Origin: Acanthaster planci
Taxonomy: Eukaryota; Echinodermata; Asteroidea; Valvatida; Acanthasteridae
Length of the DNA: 64,000 nt
Assembly (NCBI RefSeq): GCF_001949145.1
Contig: NW_019091378.1
Coordinates: forward strand, 554,759-618,758
Direction of reading: 5' to 3'
Under the pieces are notes generated by a model that saw only the letters and a program-made list of their open reading frames with translations, had not been told where the DNA came from and did not search any database. The position numbers and the translations under genes are program-made. The stretch's first letter is position 1. Each line of letters begins with the position of its first letter. Below, one piece after another: positions 22,157 to 32,800 of the stretch.

Positions 22157-24516
22157 CTTTCGCTTGCTAAATCATTATTAATGGTCCATCAATGTCCTTA
22201 GAGTCGTTCATAGTGTACCATACGAGAATCAATGTTAGAAGATATTTAAAAATACTTAAGGTCTAGACTCGGTGATGGTATCACGAGCAGAACACTTTTG
22301 ATTAACTGACGCTTATTCTTTACAAACTTCAAATTGATAGATCGAGCAAGACATGACGAAAAAAAATTAAAGTTTGGAATGAATTAGAATTCTTGTAAAT
22401 TGCCTCATAAATTCCCGTTGTTACCTAAGCCTATGTATAGATTTAACACCTCAAAACATTACGCTATTGTGTATCCCTAAAAGACAGTTTGTTTAATTTA
22501 CGAAAATGTATGAATTCATATTTTTGTTTTGGGCTCTTCTGAGAGAGAAATGTAAAATGCGAAATTGTATTTCACCTCATGACTCAAACCAAACTAAATT
22601 TGTTGCCAAAAAATACATAGTAGAAAGCAGTTGCGTAAATGAGTAGGTCGAAAATAGGGGTGGGGAATTTGTGGTCATGGAATTTTGAAAACGGGGGGGT
22701 GGTGACACATTATGACACTACATGTATATAAGATGATGCAATAGCCCAGCCCCCGCCCCGGTCAAAAAGTGGAGGGGATACATCCATCTCCCGGGATAAT
22801 GGTAGTGAAAGCCACACAGGACAACAGTAGCCCCCTACAAACAAACAAGCTAAAAAAATCAGGCTTTGGTCACAAATTACCTTGCACAAGTCATCACCTT
22901 AAAAAAAGCTTCGATACTAGAGTCGCCTGATGTGCCCAGGTTAACCCACAGTGTTGGCTTATCTTCATACCGGTGAACATTGTACCCTGTCTTTTGTTTC
23001 GGAGCCAATTAAGGTGATGTGAATATGTCTGCAGCATATCTTAATTAATTCGCATGACATTTGGCACCGAGATAGTCAAGCGTCCCCGGGCAACAGAATC
23101 AATAAAAAATACGCAGTTCATGTTCTAAGATGAACAAGTGTATTGTTGGTACTTATCAACAAACCGTTAGTTGATTTTTTTCACCACAGAAGGTCCGGGG
23201 AAAGGGGCAGTTCGGATCTTTATATAAATGGCAAAGAGTGGTTCTTAAGGCCTTGGCTCATACCAAACGGTCGGTCTTAAACCAGTATTTTTCAGAGTTG
23301 TAAACTCGAGTCACTTGACTTGGACTCGAGTCAGACTCTAGTGGCTAGATTTGTGACTCGTGACTTGACTTGTAACTGTCAGTTTTTGACTTGTGACTTG
23401 AGTTGGAATCGCAAAAATTGCCTTGCTACCACCCCTGGTATTTTTCACAGTATGGAGTGAAGGAAGCCAAAAAGGAAAAAATTGTTGGCAGGTTACTGTT
23501 ATTGCTATGCAGTGGCGTTCTTGAGTAGGGCGATGGGTGTACATCGGGTTGTATGGACCAACTTTTCACGTTCGATTAATTCAGGGCGATGATCAGATGA
23601 CTCAGGATGAAATTTTCCTGCCAATATGAACACTCATGAAAAGGTGGTAGGGAAGCCTATCTCCGGTTGAAAAAAGCTCTCTCTACCTCATAGAAACAAA
23701 GAGAGTTTTGAAATCTAATTTCATTTAAAATTTCGGGGGAACACAAGCTCAAAGTCCCATTCAGACCTAACTTTACCGTACTTTTACAGATCTCCAAAGT
23801 GCAAGGGTCAACTAGCCCCCTGTCACGAGAAAAGCCGAAATTGGGGCACTCAAATCTTCAGTCGGTCGGTGCAGATAAGTTACGCTTTTTCTAACTGCTC
23901 CAGCAATCAAGCATGTGGATGAACGGTTTACGTAGGAGTGTGCCATCCTTATACTTTGATTGAGATGGAGGGAGACGTTTATGCGGTTAAAAGGGCAAAG
24001 GTTGAGGGATAAATACTTACCCCCTCCCCCCACTACGCACACTTACACGTAGATGTCGCCTGACCTGGTCACCATTAATCCGAACGAAAATATTACAATC
24101 ACCCAGCAACTATCACTCAAATTGATTGATGTCGTAACATGCTTGTGGTAACTTGTATGCGTATCGCTACATCGGGGTATCAACGGATCGGATTACGCCC
24201 TAGTGTAACAAAACAGCCTTAGTCGGGTCTCAAATAATTGGCCTGAACTATGCGCTTGGACCCGGAGTAACGGTTGTGACAACATGTGCCGACGTTTCCA
24301 AAACACGATGTGTCCGGTGGTTTTGTTTTAAAGGCTCTACCTTGTGAGAAAAATTAAACCCAAGGATACCAGACTTTGGCGCTCTGTAAATGTGCCTTTA
24401 TATGGAAGTGTGGAATTGAACATTTACGGATATGGACTGGCTTTATTTTGACCCGGCGTCATCTAGCAGGGAACATGATATTTATACAGAGCTGAGAAGA
24501 ATTTTGTGGCAGCATT
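22157..24516. other. Interval between GPCR paralogues 2 and 3
   Basis: No gene is supported. The only clear structure is a degenerate ACTTGAC/GACTCGAG repeat patch at 23296-23410. Confidence 0.5.
23296..23410. repeat. Degenerate GACTTG/ACTCGAGTC simple repeat
   Basis: Irregular iterations of TTGACTTG, GACTCGAGTC and TGTGACTTG. A related CAAGTC-rich patch occurs near 61520-61610, inside WBP4. Confidence 0.6.
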
Positions 24517-25635
24517 ATGGCGAGCTCACTTCAAACGCCCGACTTAATTATCAACCTGACCGCAGAACCTGATGCACTTCTTTACACCTATAGCTACGCG
24601 GAAACAGTGGTCATCACTGCTCTCTACCCCATAATCCTTGCATTGGGCCTCTTTGGAAACTTTGCCTTCCTCTTCACGATAGCTCGCGTCCGCCGCATGC
24701 GAACGGAGATCAACGTCTACCTGGGTAGTCTGGCCTTCACCGCAGTGGTGCTGCTGGTGGTGGGAATATCGTCCACATTGGCTCGGTACAGGGCGAGCCC
24801 CGTGCCCATCGACTCCACCTCCTTCGGCCCTGTCGGCTGCGCTGCAGTCTCCTTCCTGCAAGATGTCTCCACCTGGGCCGCCCACGCGTTTGGAGTGGCC
24901 GTGCCGATCGTCCTGTACCACGCCACGTGCCGGCCTCACCTGTTCCGGCGACTGCGGGGCATGAAACGCGCCATCGTCACCTCTGCGTGGCTTTGGGTCG
25001 TTGTAACGTGCATCGGGCTCTGTTTTTTACCGACATGGTGGAATTTCGTTTGGTATGGTCTAGTATGGGCGAATCTCGAACAGTACCAGGATTACCCGGA
25101 GGTCATTGGAGTGTGTTCAGCCGCTGCAGAATGGCTTGTCATCACTCACGACCTCTTGCAGTCCACTACTTTCTTCCTCTGTGCGTTAAACGGCAACATC
25201 ATTTTTGCAATCATCATCAGAAGCCTCCGTAAGCGATTCCGGTCGATCGGGCTACCGTCAGGTACCGACGGCAACCGTAAGAGTGCCGGGGCGCAGGCCG
25301 TCAAACGAAATAAGAGCCGCCGCCAGGTGTTCCGCATGGTCGTTTTGAGTTCCGTGGCTTTCTTTGCTTTTCCGATGCCGTACGACTGCATCCTATTCGC
25401 CCAGTCTGTCGCGAGGCTCACCGGCAAACGTGTCCTCGCCGACGAACAATTCAAAGCTTTACTGTTTGCCTCGACAACTTTACTGTACGTAACACCAGCC
25501 ATCTGCCCTTATATCTATGTCCTCTCTAACCCTGGCTACCGCATCGCAGTGGTGCAGGCTTTCACGAAAAAGCCTGGAGGCAGGAGTAATCGTTCCGTCG
25601 GAGGAGGAGCGGAGATGTCAACATTAGCTGGGTGA
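24517..25635 (+). CDS. Rhodopsin-like GPCR, divergent paralogue 3
   Basis: Single-exon seven-TM protein of 372 residues in the same orientation as its two paralogues, 2.4 kb after paralogue 2. ATG context AGCATTATGG. It keeps N48 (TM1), C108 and C200 (disulfide), W158 or W160 (TM4) and the P331-Y-I-Y334 end of TM7. It has lost conserved activation residues: the TM2 Asp aligns with A76 (SLAFTA), the D/ERY site reads V132-L-Y, N7.49 is C330, and CWxP reads F285-P-M-P. The TM5 Pro seen in the paralogues (VPFF) is replaced by T (STTFF). The frame is intact and the C-terminus still ends in EMST, like paralogue 2 (DEMSTYVP). It is either a neofunctionalised or non-signalling receptor, or a young pseudogene that has not yet lost its frame. 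Confidence 0.88.
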   Translation: MASSLQTPDLIINLTAEPDALLYTYSYAETVVITALYPIILALGLFGNFAFLFTIARVRRMRTEINVYLGSLAFTAVVLLVVGISSTLARYRASPVPIDSTSFGPVGCAAVSFLQDVSTWAAHAFGVAVPIVLYHATCRPHLFRRLRGMKRAIVTSAWLWVVVTCIGLCFLPTWWNFVWYGLVWANLEQYQDYPEVIGVCSAAAEWLVITHDLLQSTTFFLCALNGNIIFAIIIRSLRKRFRSIGLPSGTDGNRKSAGAQAVKRNKSRRQVFRMVVLSSVAFFAFPMPYDCILFAQSVARLTGKRVLADEQFKALLFASTTLLYVTPAICPYIYVLSNPGYRIAVVQAFTKKPGGRSNRSVGGGAEMSTLAG

Positions 25636-27112
25636 AAAACAAAGCTCGACCTACATTCCTAAGATTTGTCATCGATGCATGAATTGCTACGAGAAACAAA
25701 TGTCAGAACGTAATGAGCCTGGACATGCAGTGCCTGCACCCCCCCCCCCCGATATCATTGCAGCGACTGTATTGACGCCCTTAGCCATCATAAGATCTCT
25801 ACCGGTGCCTTGAGGGTGTTGAGAGCCCAATATCATGGAAATCAGACGTACCGTTCTCACGAAATATCAATTTTCGAACGCACAACGATAAAAACTGAAC
25901 TTTTTTCCATGACTATCCATGGACAATGAAAGTGCGTGCGGAAGGATCCGAATGGATTATACAAGGCATGGCATCATAATCAGCATTACAGAGAGTTTTT
26001 TATTTACTTATGTCTGTTTTGGACTTAAATACTCAGTTATCAAAACCATGGACAAAGTAACCCAAAATGATTTGCATACATGTTATATAGCAAGCACTTT
26101 GCCTTTTGGTATGTTTTTTTTATGTCTTATACCATTCAAGGTAGTATTCAAGATAAGATACTAAGATAAGATAACGTTACAAATTTACAGAAAATTTGAC
26201 AATTGAATTGTAACTGTTTTGCACCTACAGCATTTGCAACTAAGTAAAACGCAAATAATAACCAGAAACAATGTTTATTTAAACCGTGGTAACTTTCAAA
26301 AACTCCCTCGTTAAAAATAACACCGATGGAGTAGAATTTTATTATTTACTCGTGTTTAATTTACGCAAGGCTTTTGGTATTAAATAACACTAGGCAAAGA
26401 ATTAAAGAATTTTACACCAGTTGTGGTGTTTAATTTAACACCAAGGGGAAATTCGTTTATTCCAAATTGGTGTTAATTTTGGGCAAGGCTTTTGGTGTTA
26501 AATGAAACAAATTTTGGTGTTTGACTTTAACAACAAAGTAATTCCAATGATGTTTATTTTGGGCAAGGAATTTTGTGTTAGGTAACACTAGCCCTGTTAT
26601 TTGGCATTACGAGAAGCCACACTTATACTGGTGTAAATTTCAATACCCGAATGGTGTATGCTCAACTACAGTGGTCCTTGGGGAATCGTTTTGCTTTGGT
26701 GTTACACAATATCTGGAAATTGAAGAAATTATACAAAGAGGTTTGAATTTCAAATAACAAATCTATCGGCGACAGGACATTTAACTTGATCATGTATTAC
26801 TGCTACGTATATTTTGAAATCTAAACAGATTTGCAAAATCTTGTACAAAAAATTTGTACATGTATGTGACGTTATAGTTGGCCCTCATGAGAGGACACTG
26901 GGTACATGGCATGCCAATATTAAGCCAACGAAATTACTCTATGGGCTGAAACGTGTTTTGTGTTTGGCTATTTGGATATTTTGTCTTCGGTTTTAGCTCG
27001 GATGGAGTCTTTTTAAAGGCATTCCTTTCCCTAGGCTGTATGCCTATCATGTAGGCCGGTAATACTCCTCCGTAACACCAAATTCCATTCAAAAAGAATA
27101 AAATGATTGGTG
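25636..27112. other. Interval between GPCR 3 and the exonuclease gene
   Basis: Contains a poly-C run at about 25738-25751, an AAGATAAGAT short repeat near 26150-26170 and the inverted-repeat element described separately. No gene seen. Confidence 0.5.
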
Positions 27113-27143
27113 TTACAAATCTAACTTCATAGTTTTTGCAGTG
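26295..27143. mobile_element. Element with imperfect terminal inverted repeats and internal GGTGTT repeats
   Basis: The left end (TTCAAAAACTCCCTCGTTA then AACACCGAT, about 26297) matches the reverse complement of the right end (TGCAAAAACTATGAAGTTAG then AACACCAAT, ending about 27143). Internally, blocks reading GGCAAGG followed by TTTTGGTGTTAAAT recur near 26366, 26484 and 26563, mixed with AACACC inversions such as TGGTGTTTAATTTAACACC. There is no transposase frame. This fits a non-autonomous DNA transposon. Its right end overlaps the last codons of the exonuclease gene. Confidence 0.45.
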
Positions 27144-28515
27144 TAATAATGATTATCATAGTCACAAGCAAAATAGCGTTCATGATAATCATTATCACGA
27201 TTATAATCATGTTCATCCTCAACGTAAACATAATCATAAGAGTCTTCGTTGTCACGTATTTGCTTCTCCCAGTTTGCCTCTTCATCAATATCATGCTTGA
27301 TTTTCTTGCACACGGGGCATCTTTGGATACCTTTTCTCAGCTGAGTTTTGCTGAAGTCTGCGCGGGGAAACCTACGATGGCAGCCGACGCACTCTGTATG
27401 AGCTGAAGGAAAATGGAGGCTCCCCTTGGCGAGGATCACGTACATTGGCAAAAAACGCATTGGCTTCGTACTCATCATAAAGGCGAGAAGGGCGCGATCG
27501 GAAGAAGTCGAGGTACACGTCCGAGGCAACGCGCAGTCGCTGGACGTTGTGACCACTGTACACGTGTTTCAACTCACCATACAGTTTAAAGAAACCCATG
27601 ACGTCACACGCTGCGTACTTCAGCATGACACCACTCAAGGGGCGCTCAAGCCAGACATCGGTTCTGTGCATCTTTTCTTTCCCTTCTTCTTTCGCTTTGA
27701 TGAGGTCTTCGTCCTTCACATACTCTTTCAGGCAAGATAAAAAACTCTCAACTCGAGGGTGCTCTTCCAAAATTGTGCTCTGTTCAAACTCTTGGTCCAG
27801 CATCTGCGTCACATTGAAAGAGTCGGAGAGGTTTACATTGCTGAAAAAATTAAAATGAGGGTCTGGTGCTATACTCTGTCACTAATCCAAACAGAGGTAC
27901 AACTTTGTTAGATACAAACTGAAATCAGAAACGAAGAGAGGGACACATCAATATTGCTGAAAAATAAGCTTATAGAGGAGACAATCCCAAAAAAGTTTCA
28001 GGAACAAATTTTTTTCCTATGGGGAAAATGTATTTACGTAAGCTTTTAACTAACAACAAATATCCGAGCACGGACGACCAAGATGGAAGAGAATTACCTG
28101 AAGAAGTTGNNNNNNNNNNNNNNNNNNNNNNNNNNNNNNNNNNNNNNNNNNNNNNNNNNNNNNNNNNNNNNNNNNNNNNNNCAGATCCAGCACATTCGCA
28201 AGCTTCACACCATACTGATGCATAAGACAGTCGGAGTCCTGACGACAATCAAACATCAACTTCTGTCGAGCGGTGTCCTCTAGGATACCCCGGAGACCTT
28301 CATCGAAAATGCCCTTCCCCAGTACCACAATATCGAAGAGGTAGATCTGATCTGCAGTTGCTATGGAAATAACTGACAGTTTCCCCCTTCGACTGAGTGC
28401 CTCTCCTTCGCAGTCGACCCCTATTATAGGGCTTCTGCCGATGTCATCCAGGGCTGGTTTTATCTGCGATTCCTTGTCAATCAGTCGGTAATGACAAGAG
28501 GCAGGCCCCATACCT
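27113..28515 (-). CDS. EXD1/Egalitarian-like DEDDy 3'-5' exonuclease with C-terminal zinc site
   Basis: Two exons are seen: 28515-28098 (acceptor TCACAG; donor CAG|GTAATT; interrupted by the N gap) and 27840-27113. The first holds Exo I (GVDCEGEAL), YLFDIVVLG and Exo II (FDCRQDSDCL). The second holds KAKEEGKEKM, WLERPLSGVM and Exo III (KYAACDV). All DEDDy acidic residues and the Tyr are present, so it should be an active 3'-5' exonuclease; human EXD1, a piRNA factor, lacks the DxE pair. Near the C-terminus, ECVGCHRRF ... FSKTQLRKG ... RCPVCKKI forms C-x2-C-x21-C-x2-C, similar to Stc1-type zinc sites. The tail is rich in D, Y, N and H. The zinc site lies one base out of frame from the nuclease part; one extra base in CCCC at 27422-27425 would explain this. 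The start exon is not identified; M at 28511 is a possible internal start. The terminal codons overlap a transposon-like end. Confidence 0.75.
28110..28181. other. Assembly gap (72 N)
   Basis: A run of 72 N lies inside the first recognised exon of the exonuclease gene, just after LANVLDL and before the donor CTTCTTCAG|GTAATT. The missing bases should encode the end of the exonuclease core. The phase of this exon against the next one does not match if the gap is exactly 72, so the gap length is probably an estimate. Confidence 0.99.
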
Positions 28516-29879
28516 CTGTGATTATGAAAATCAATTTCACATAATTTTGTATTCACAAAAAAATATGGCAACAAAAAGGTAACGCAAGTTTTTATATGAA
28601 CTTGTCTCCAACTGCAACTACAACTAAGAAACAGATCTCCAGAGTTAAGCAAAAGAAGTTCTCATTTTGACAACGTAAAACAGAAAGCGGCAAGCTAACA
28701 AAGGGCCTGAAGTTTTCTTGCGCAATTCTTTTATAGCCAGTCTTCGTTGTACAAAATGAACACTCACAATACCTCACCCACAAAGAGTGCACGGGCATTC
28801 CTTTACATTTGTTTCGTGATTGTTTATTGTTTCCTTGATTGGTCATCTTCCTTTTGCTATACTTGCCCATAAATATTTGCCCCTGAAACTGTTGTCCTGT
28901 CCAGAAAGAGGATGACCTTGCGTGAGCTTGGCCTAGTCCACACAAGGTCCGCACAACCTGCATTGTGTGGACCTCTTTTGTTCATAAGTCCACACTTTAG
29001 ATCCACTCTCCCTCCCTTACCCCACACACAAACTCTCTGGCTCTATTTCATTCAGGTCCCATTGTTTTCCTTTCTTTGTTTCCATGAGCATAACTTTTAC
29101 ATGTCCAGTGAGGTCTGTACATTTTCTGAGACGAAAGTTACCGAAGCCTTTGTGGCAATGTTTGTTCAATTGGCCGTATATAAGTAACCGTCCATACATA
29201 GTCCTCGGTGAAAAAAAGATAATGTGCATATACACAAAGGATAGTTCTCACCCTGGATCTCCTCTCTCTTGTGGGGGTCCTGCAGTGGCCATGGTACTTT
29301 GCTGTCGTATCTTTTGTATTAGAAATAAAGTAGAAAAATGAGAGAAAAGTTTTATAATGTTTACTTTAGGTGCATGGTGCAGCAAAACCCCAATTGATCA
29401 CTGCCCGTTCGGACGTAATAATGCCAGTACTTCGTTAAGGACGAGGAGGATAAAGAAGTAAGGTCCAGCGAATGAAGTACACGATTGAAATTAAGTGCAT
29501 CGCAATCATGAAATCGCAAGGAAGCTTGCAAATCCATAACTCGTGGTCCAGGGTCACATGTAAACCTAAACGTACTGCAATGTGATTCCTTATAAAAGCG
29601 CCGTGAAACTAAATTGCCGCTGACATGTAAAGCAAACAGGTCAAACAAAAATTCTAGCGAAATGAAAATGACTGTACCACTTGTTAAGTTTAGCTCGCAA
29701 AAAAAGGAAACTTCGTCATTTCATTACCTTAGCAACCGCTTTTCTTGATGAATTTGGCCACTCACTTAAACTTATCCTTGCACAGTTTTGTGGTTATTTG
29801 CAAACTTTGGACTTACTGTAAACGGAAGAGTGAGTTTAATTTAGTCTGATTTGAATTTCGCAAGGTTCTACAGAATAAA
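28516..29879. other. Interval between the exonuclease and DELE1
   Basis: Should contain the 5' exon(s) and promoter of the exonuclease (-) and possibly the DELE1 promoter (+). No coding exon could be supported. A GTCCACA-type repeat fragment lies at 28915-29030. Confidence 0.4.
28915..29030 (-). repeat. GTCCACAC repeat, family C, copy 1
   Basis: On the minus strand it reads GTGTGGACTTATGAACAAAAG then GTCCACACAATGCAGG, which aligns with GTGTGGACTTGTAAACAAAGG ... GTCCACACGAAGCAGG at 52655-52705. Paired GTGTGGAC / GTCCACAC motifs give it hairpin potential. Confidence 0.6.
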
Positions 29880-32800
29880 ATGAGCGGGTTGCTAAGGCTT
29901 TTATACGCGGTGTACAAGAGCTTGGTCAAGTACCCGCCTCACAAGTTTCCATCCATTAATACCGCGCCCAGAGTGCATGGGAGTGAGACACATACTCAGC
30001 CGGGAATGCCGGGATACACCGGCCTTCGTGGAAATGAATTATACCGTGCAGTCCCTGCAAACCTTAGTCACACTACTAAACAATGTCGCCATCACGCCAC
30101 TCCATAGACGAATTGTTTGTTTTCTAACGTAATATATAGACGACTGTATTCTTATGGCATTTGGAATTGTCAATGATACCGGGCCACTTTTTTTAGATTT
30201 ACCGTAAACAATAATTATTAAAGCTTTCTGAATGACGACTTTCATTTGGCATGCCGTTATCCAAATTTCTTTATCCAAGTTTGACTCGACCATGCAAACG
30301 TACCGTAGTTCAATTTATTTAAAGGCCAGATACACACCAAAGAACATCATTATACTCTTACCTTAAAAATTAGAAAGCCCAATATTAAGACCAAGTAGAC
30401 AGAATTAATATGGCGCTGCTGATTGCGTGCTCGTGTTAACGCCAAGGGAAAAACCCAGCTATTTCAATTACTGATGTCAATCGCTAGGTGGTCTCCATTC
30501 AAGTCGCAAATGATTGGAGGAAGAAATCAGCACGAAAAATTCAACTTCGACAAATGCTGGGTGTTCTTTTCAAGTTGAATATGAAGTCAAGCCTAAGTCA
30601 GCTCCGCCTGGCCGGGGTGCTCCTCTCAGAGTCTGTTCAGTCAAATACGTGTCAGTTATTTGTGAGTGGTGCTCTAGGTCTAGTTACTTTTGCCTCCGGA
30701 TCCGAACGCCGTTGCTGCAGTTTCGAGATGATTATGTCTTTAACGTGCATGTTAAGGTTGATTTCTGAGCAGAATTTTGAAACATAAGTGTCCAATTGAT
30801 TCGCCAGATTTCTGTGGTTGAGTTGAATGTGGATCTGACGTTAATTTACCCGTTCATATTTATCCATATAAAGTAGGTATTGTTACAGGCGTACACGCCA
30901 AGCCACATGTCCTCTTTGCTCGTCCATTAAAAAAAGACCTCATTGCAACAATTTCTGAGGTTTGACAGAATTGCGCCATTTTAAAACTTGGGGAATTATA
31001 CAGTTAATAAAATGCATTGTGCGGAGATCTTGTCAGTGGATACAACCTGAACGTGGAAAAAATATTTTCAATCTCACAGCGCCTATTTTTTGCTTTATTG
31101 CAGCAATAGTTTCATCTAATCAAAGTACATGTATTACATGTAACAGTAAGTCTTTTTGTAGATGGAGTTGATTGTCCCTTTGCGGTTCTGTGGCGCTAAC
31201 CTAGTCACTGTCATGCGCATTGCCTTGGAAATGACACACCCCCATGATAGACCAATCGCCACTTGTCAATCTTGTCTTTAACAATTTTATGTTGTACATA
31301 AACAAACAAAAGTTGTAAGCCTTCACACATTTATTAAAACTTACTCAATTTTGCAAGGAACGTTTTCATTGACGGACTCGATTTTTTTCTCCCTATTTCT
31401 AAATGTAGACTCTCAAATGGTATCTAAAGGAAAAAATCTGTCTTGTCCATCTGTCGGACGTTCAGCATATTAGTAAGCGGTACATAAACCAGTCGTCGGG
31501 TCTACACGCATTACATCATCTTTATTTTGATGTCACGAGGCCAGAAGCTGGTTCCCCAAGTAGCTCTGCTTGCTTCCTACTTGCACGCATTAAATCACAA
31601 AACGCGAAACAAGTACCAACAAAACTTGTAATTTTCCTAAGCTTGACGTGACGTGAGCGAAGCCACATCTGATGGGGTTGCGTGAAGAGAAACTCCTAAA
31701 AAGCACGATTTTGCAGGTGTGATGACTGAAAGGAACGAACGATGATGTGCAGGCTTTTTCAAGGCATACCCAGAGGTAATTCAGTCGCGTACGAATCACC
31801 ATAATATAATAGAAACGGTCGATCTTTCGATTGAGCCGCTTTGCGTGAATAGCTCAGGGGACATGACATGCATACATGAGGCGAGGAAAGTCTAACTGAG
31901 GTGCCGGCCGGCCGCAAGCTGCCGGCGCGGCCGCACCACAGGGGGAGGGGGTAGGAACGGCATGATTTGTGTTCCGTGTCATCCACATCATGGAAGAAGA
32001 AAAAAGCAAGAGCAACTCTCGCTCAAAACTACCAGAAATGGTTGAACAGTAGAAAGAAAAATTTGACATCGATTATTTGGGAAACAGTTCATTTCTTCCC
32101 AAACCATGAAAACTAACCTTTTTAACACAGTTCCATCATGGAATAAGGAAGCACGGACACCCCGTGTACAAACCCTAGGCTTTGCGACAGACTGGTCTGA
32201 AAAAGTATTTTCTAAGTAAACACTTTCAAACACACAATATTTTCCCTGCATAATTTGACATTTTAAGACATATCACTTTCTGATGACCGATATACCACTT
32301 TGGGGACAAATCAGTGATGCCCGTAGAACTCTTACATTTCAGTATTTTGGACTTCTTTGATCATGACCCTCTTGATGATTGCAGTTGTTATAATTTGTTT
32401 TAATTTCATTCAAATGAAACAAGAACAGCTGGAATTTCCCATATTAACTTGTTAAAAATAAACTGGTCAAATTTTTAAAAGTAAGTAGAATAACATTCCT
32501 GATGGATGATATCACAGATCACAGTCTCAACCACCTCAAATGTCAAACGTAAACCAGATCCCAATTTTTAGTTTATTTAGTTATGAAAAAAAAATCCTTT
32601 TTACAAAAATGTAGTTTCTCAATTTGTCAATTATGTTAGCATCATCTTTGGTGCGGTGCATTATTTTCATTCAAATGGGTTTTCTTGAGATGCTGTGAAC
32701 GTTCATGCTCAAGTTGAGAATGGCCAAGCTCTATGTGTGCATTTCATATTTATTCTTAGGGACCATCTCACAGCATTATTGGAGTGACTTTGCATTCTGT

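Noticed and set aside
27140-27260. ATT/CATGATAATCATT simple repeat as a CRISPR-like or satellite array
   Set aside because: It is low-complexity coding sequence for the D/Y/N/H-rich tail of the exonuclease on the minus strand. No CRISPR array is present anywhere.
29361-29648. 95-codon minus-strand frame as the first exon of the exonuclease gene
   Set aside because: No splice donor in a compatible phase and no similarity to the N-terminus of EXD1-type proteins.
30488-30787. 99-codon and overlapping 84-codon frames, one containing FQVEYEVKPKSAPPGRG
   Set aside because: Two competing frames on the same strand, no recognisable family and no matching splice signals; possibly a decayed repeat in the proposed DELE1 intron 1.
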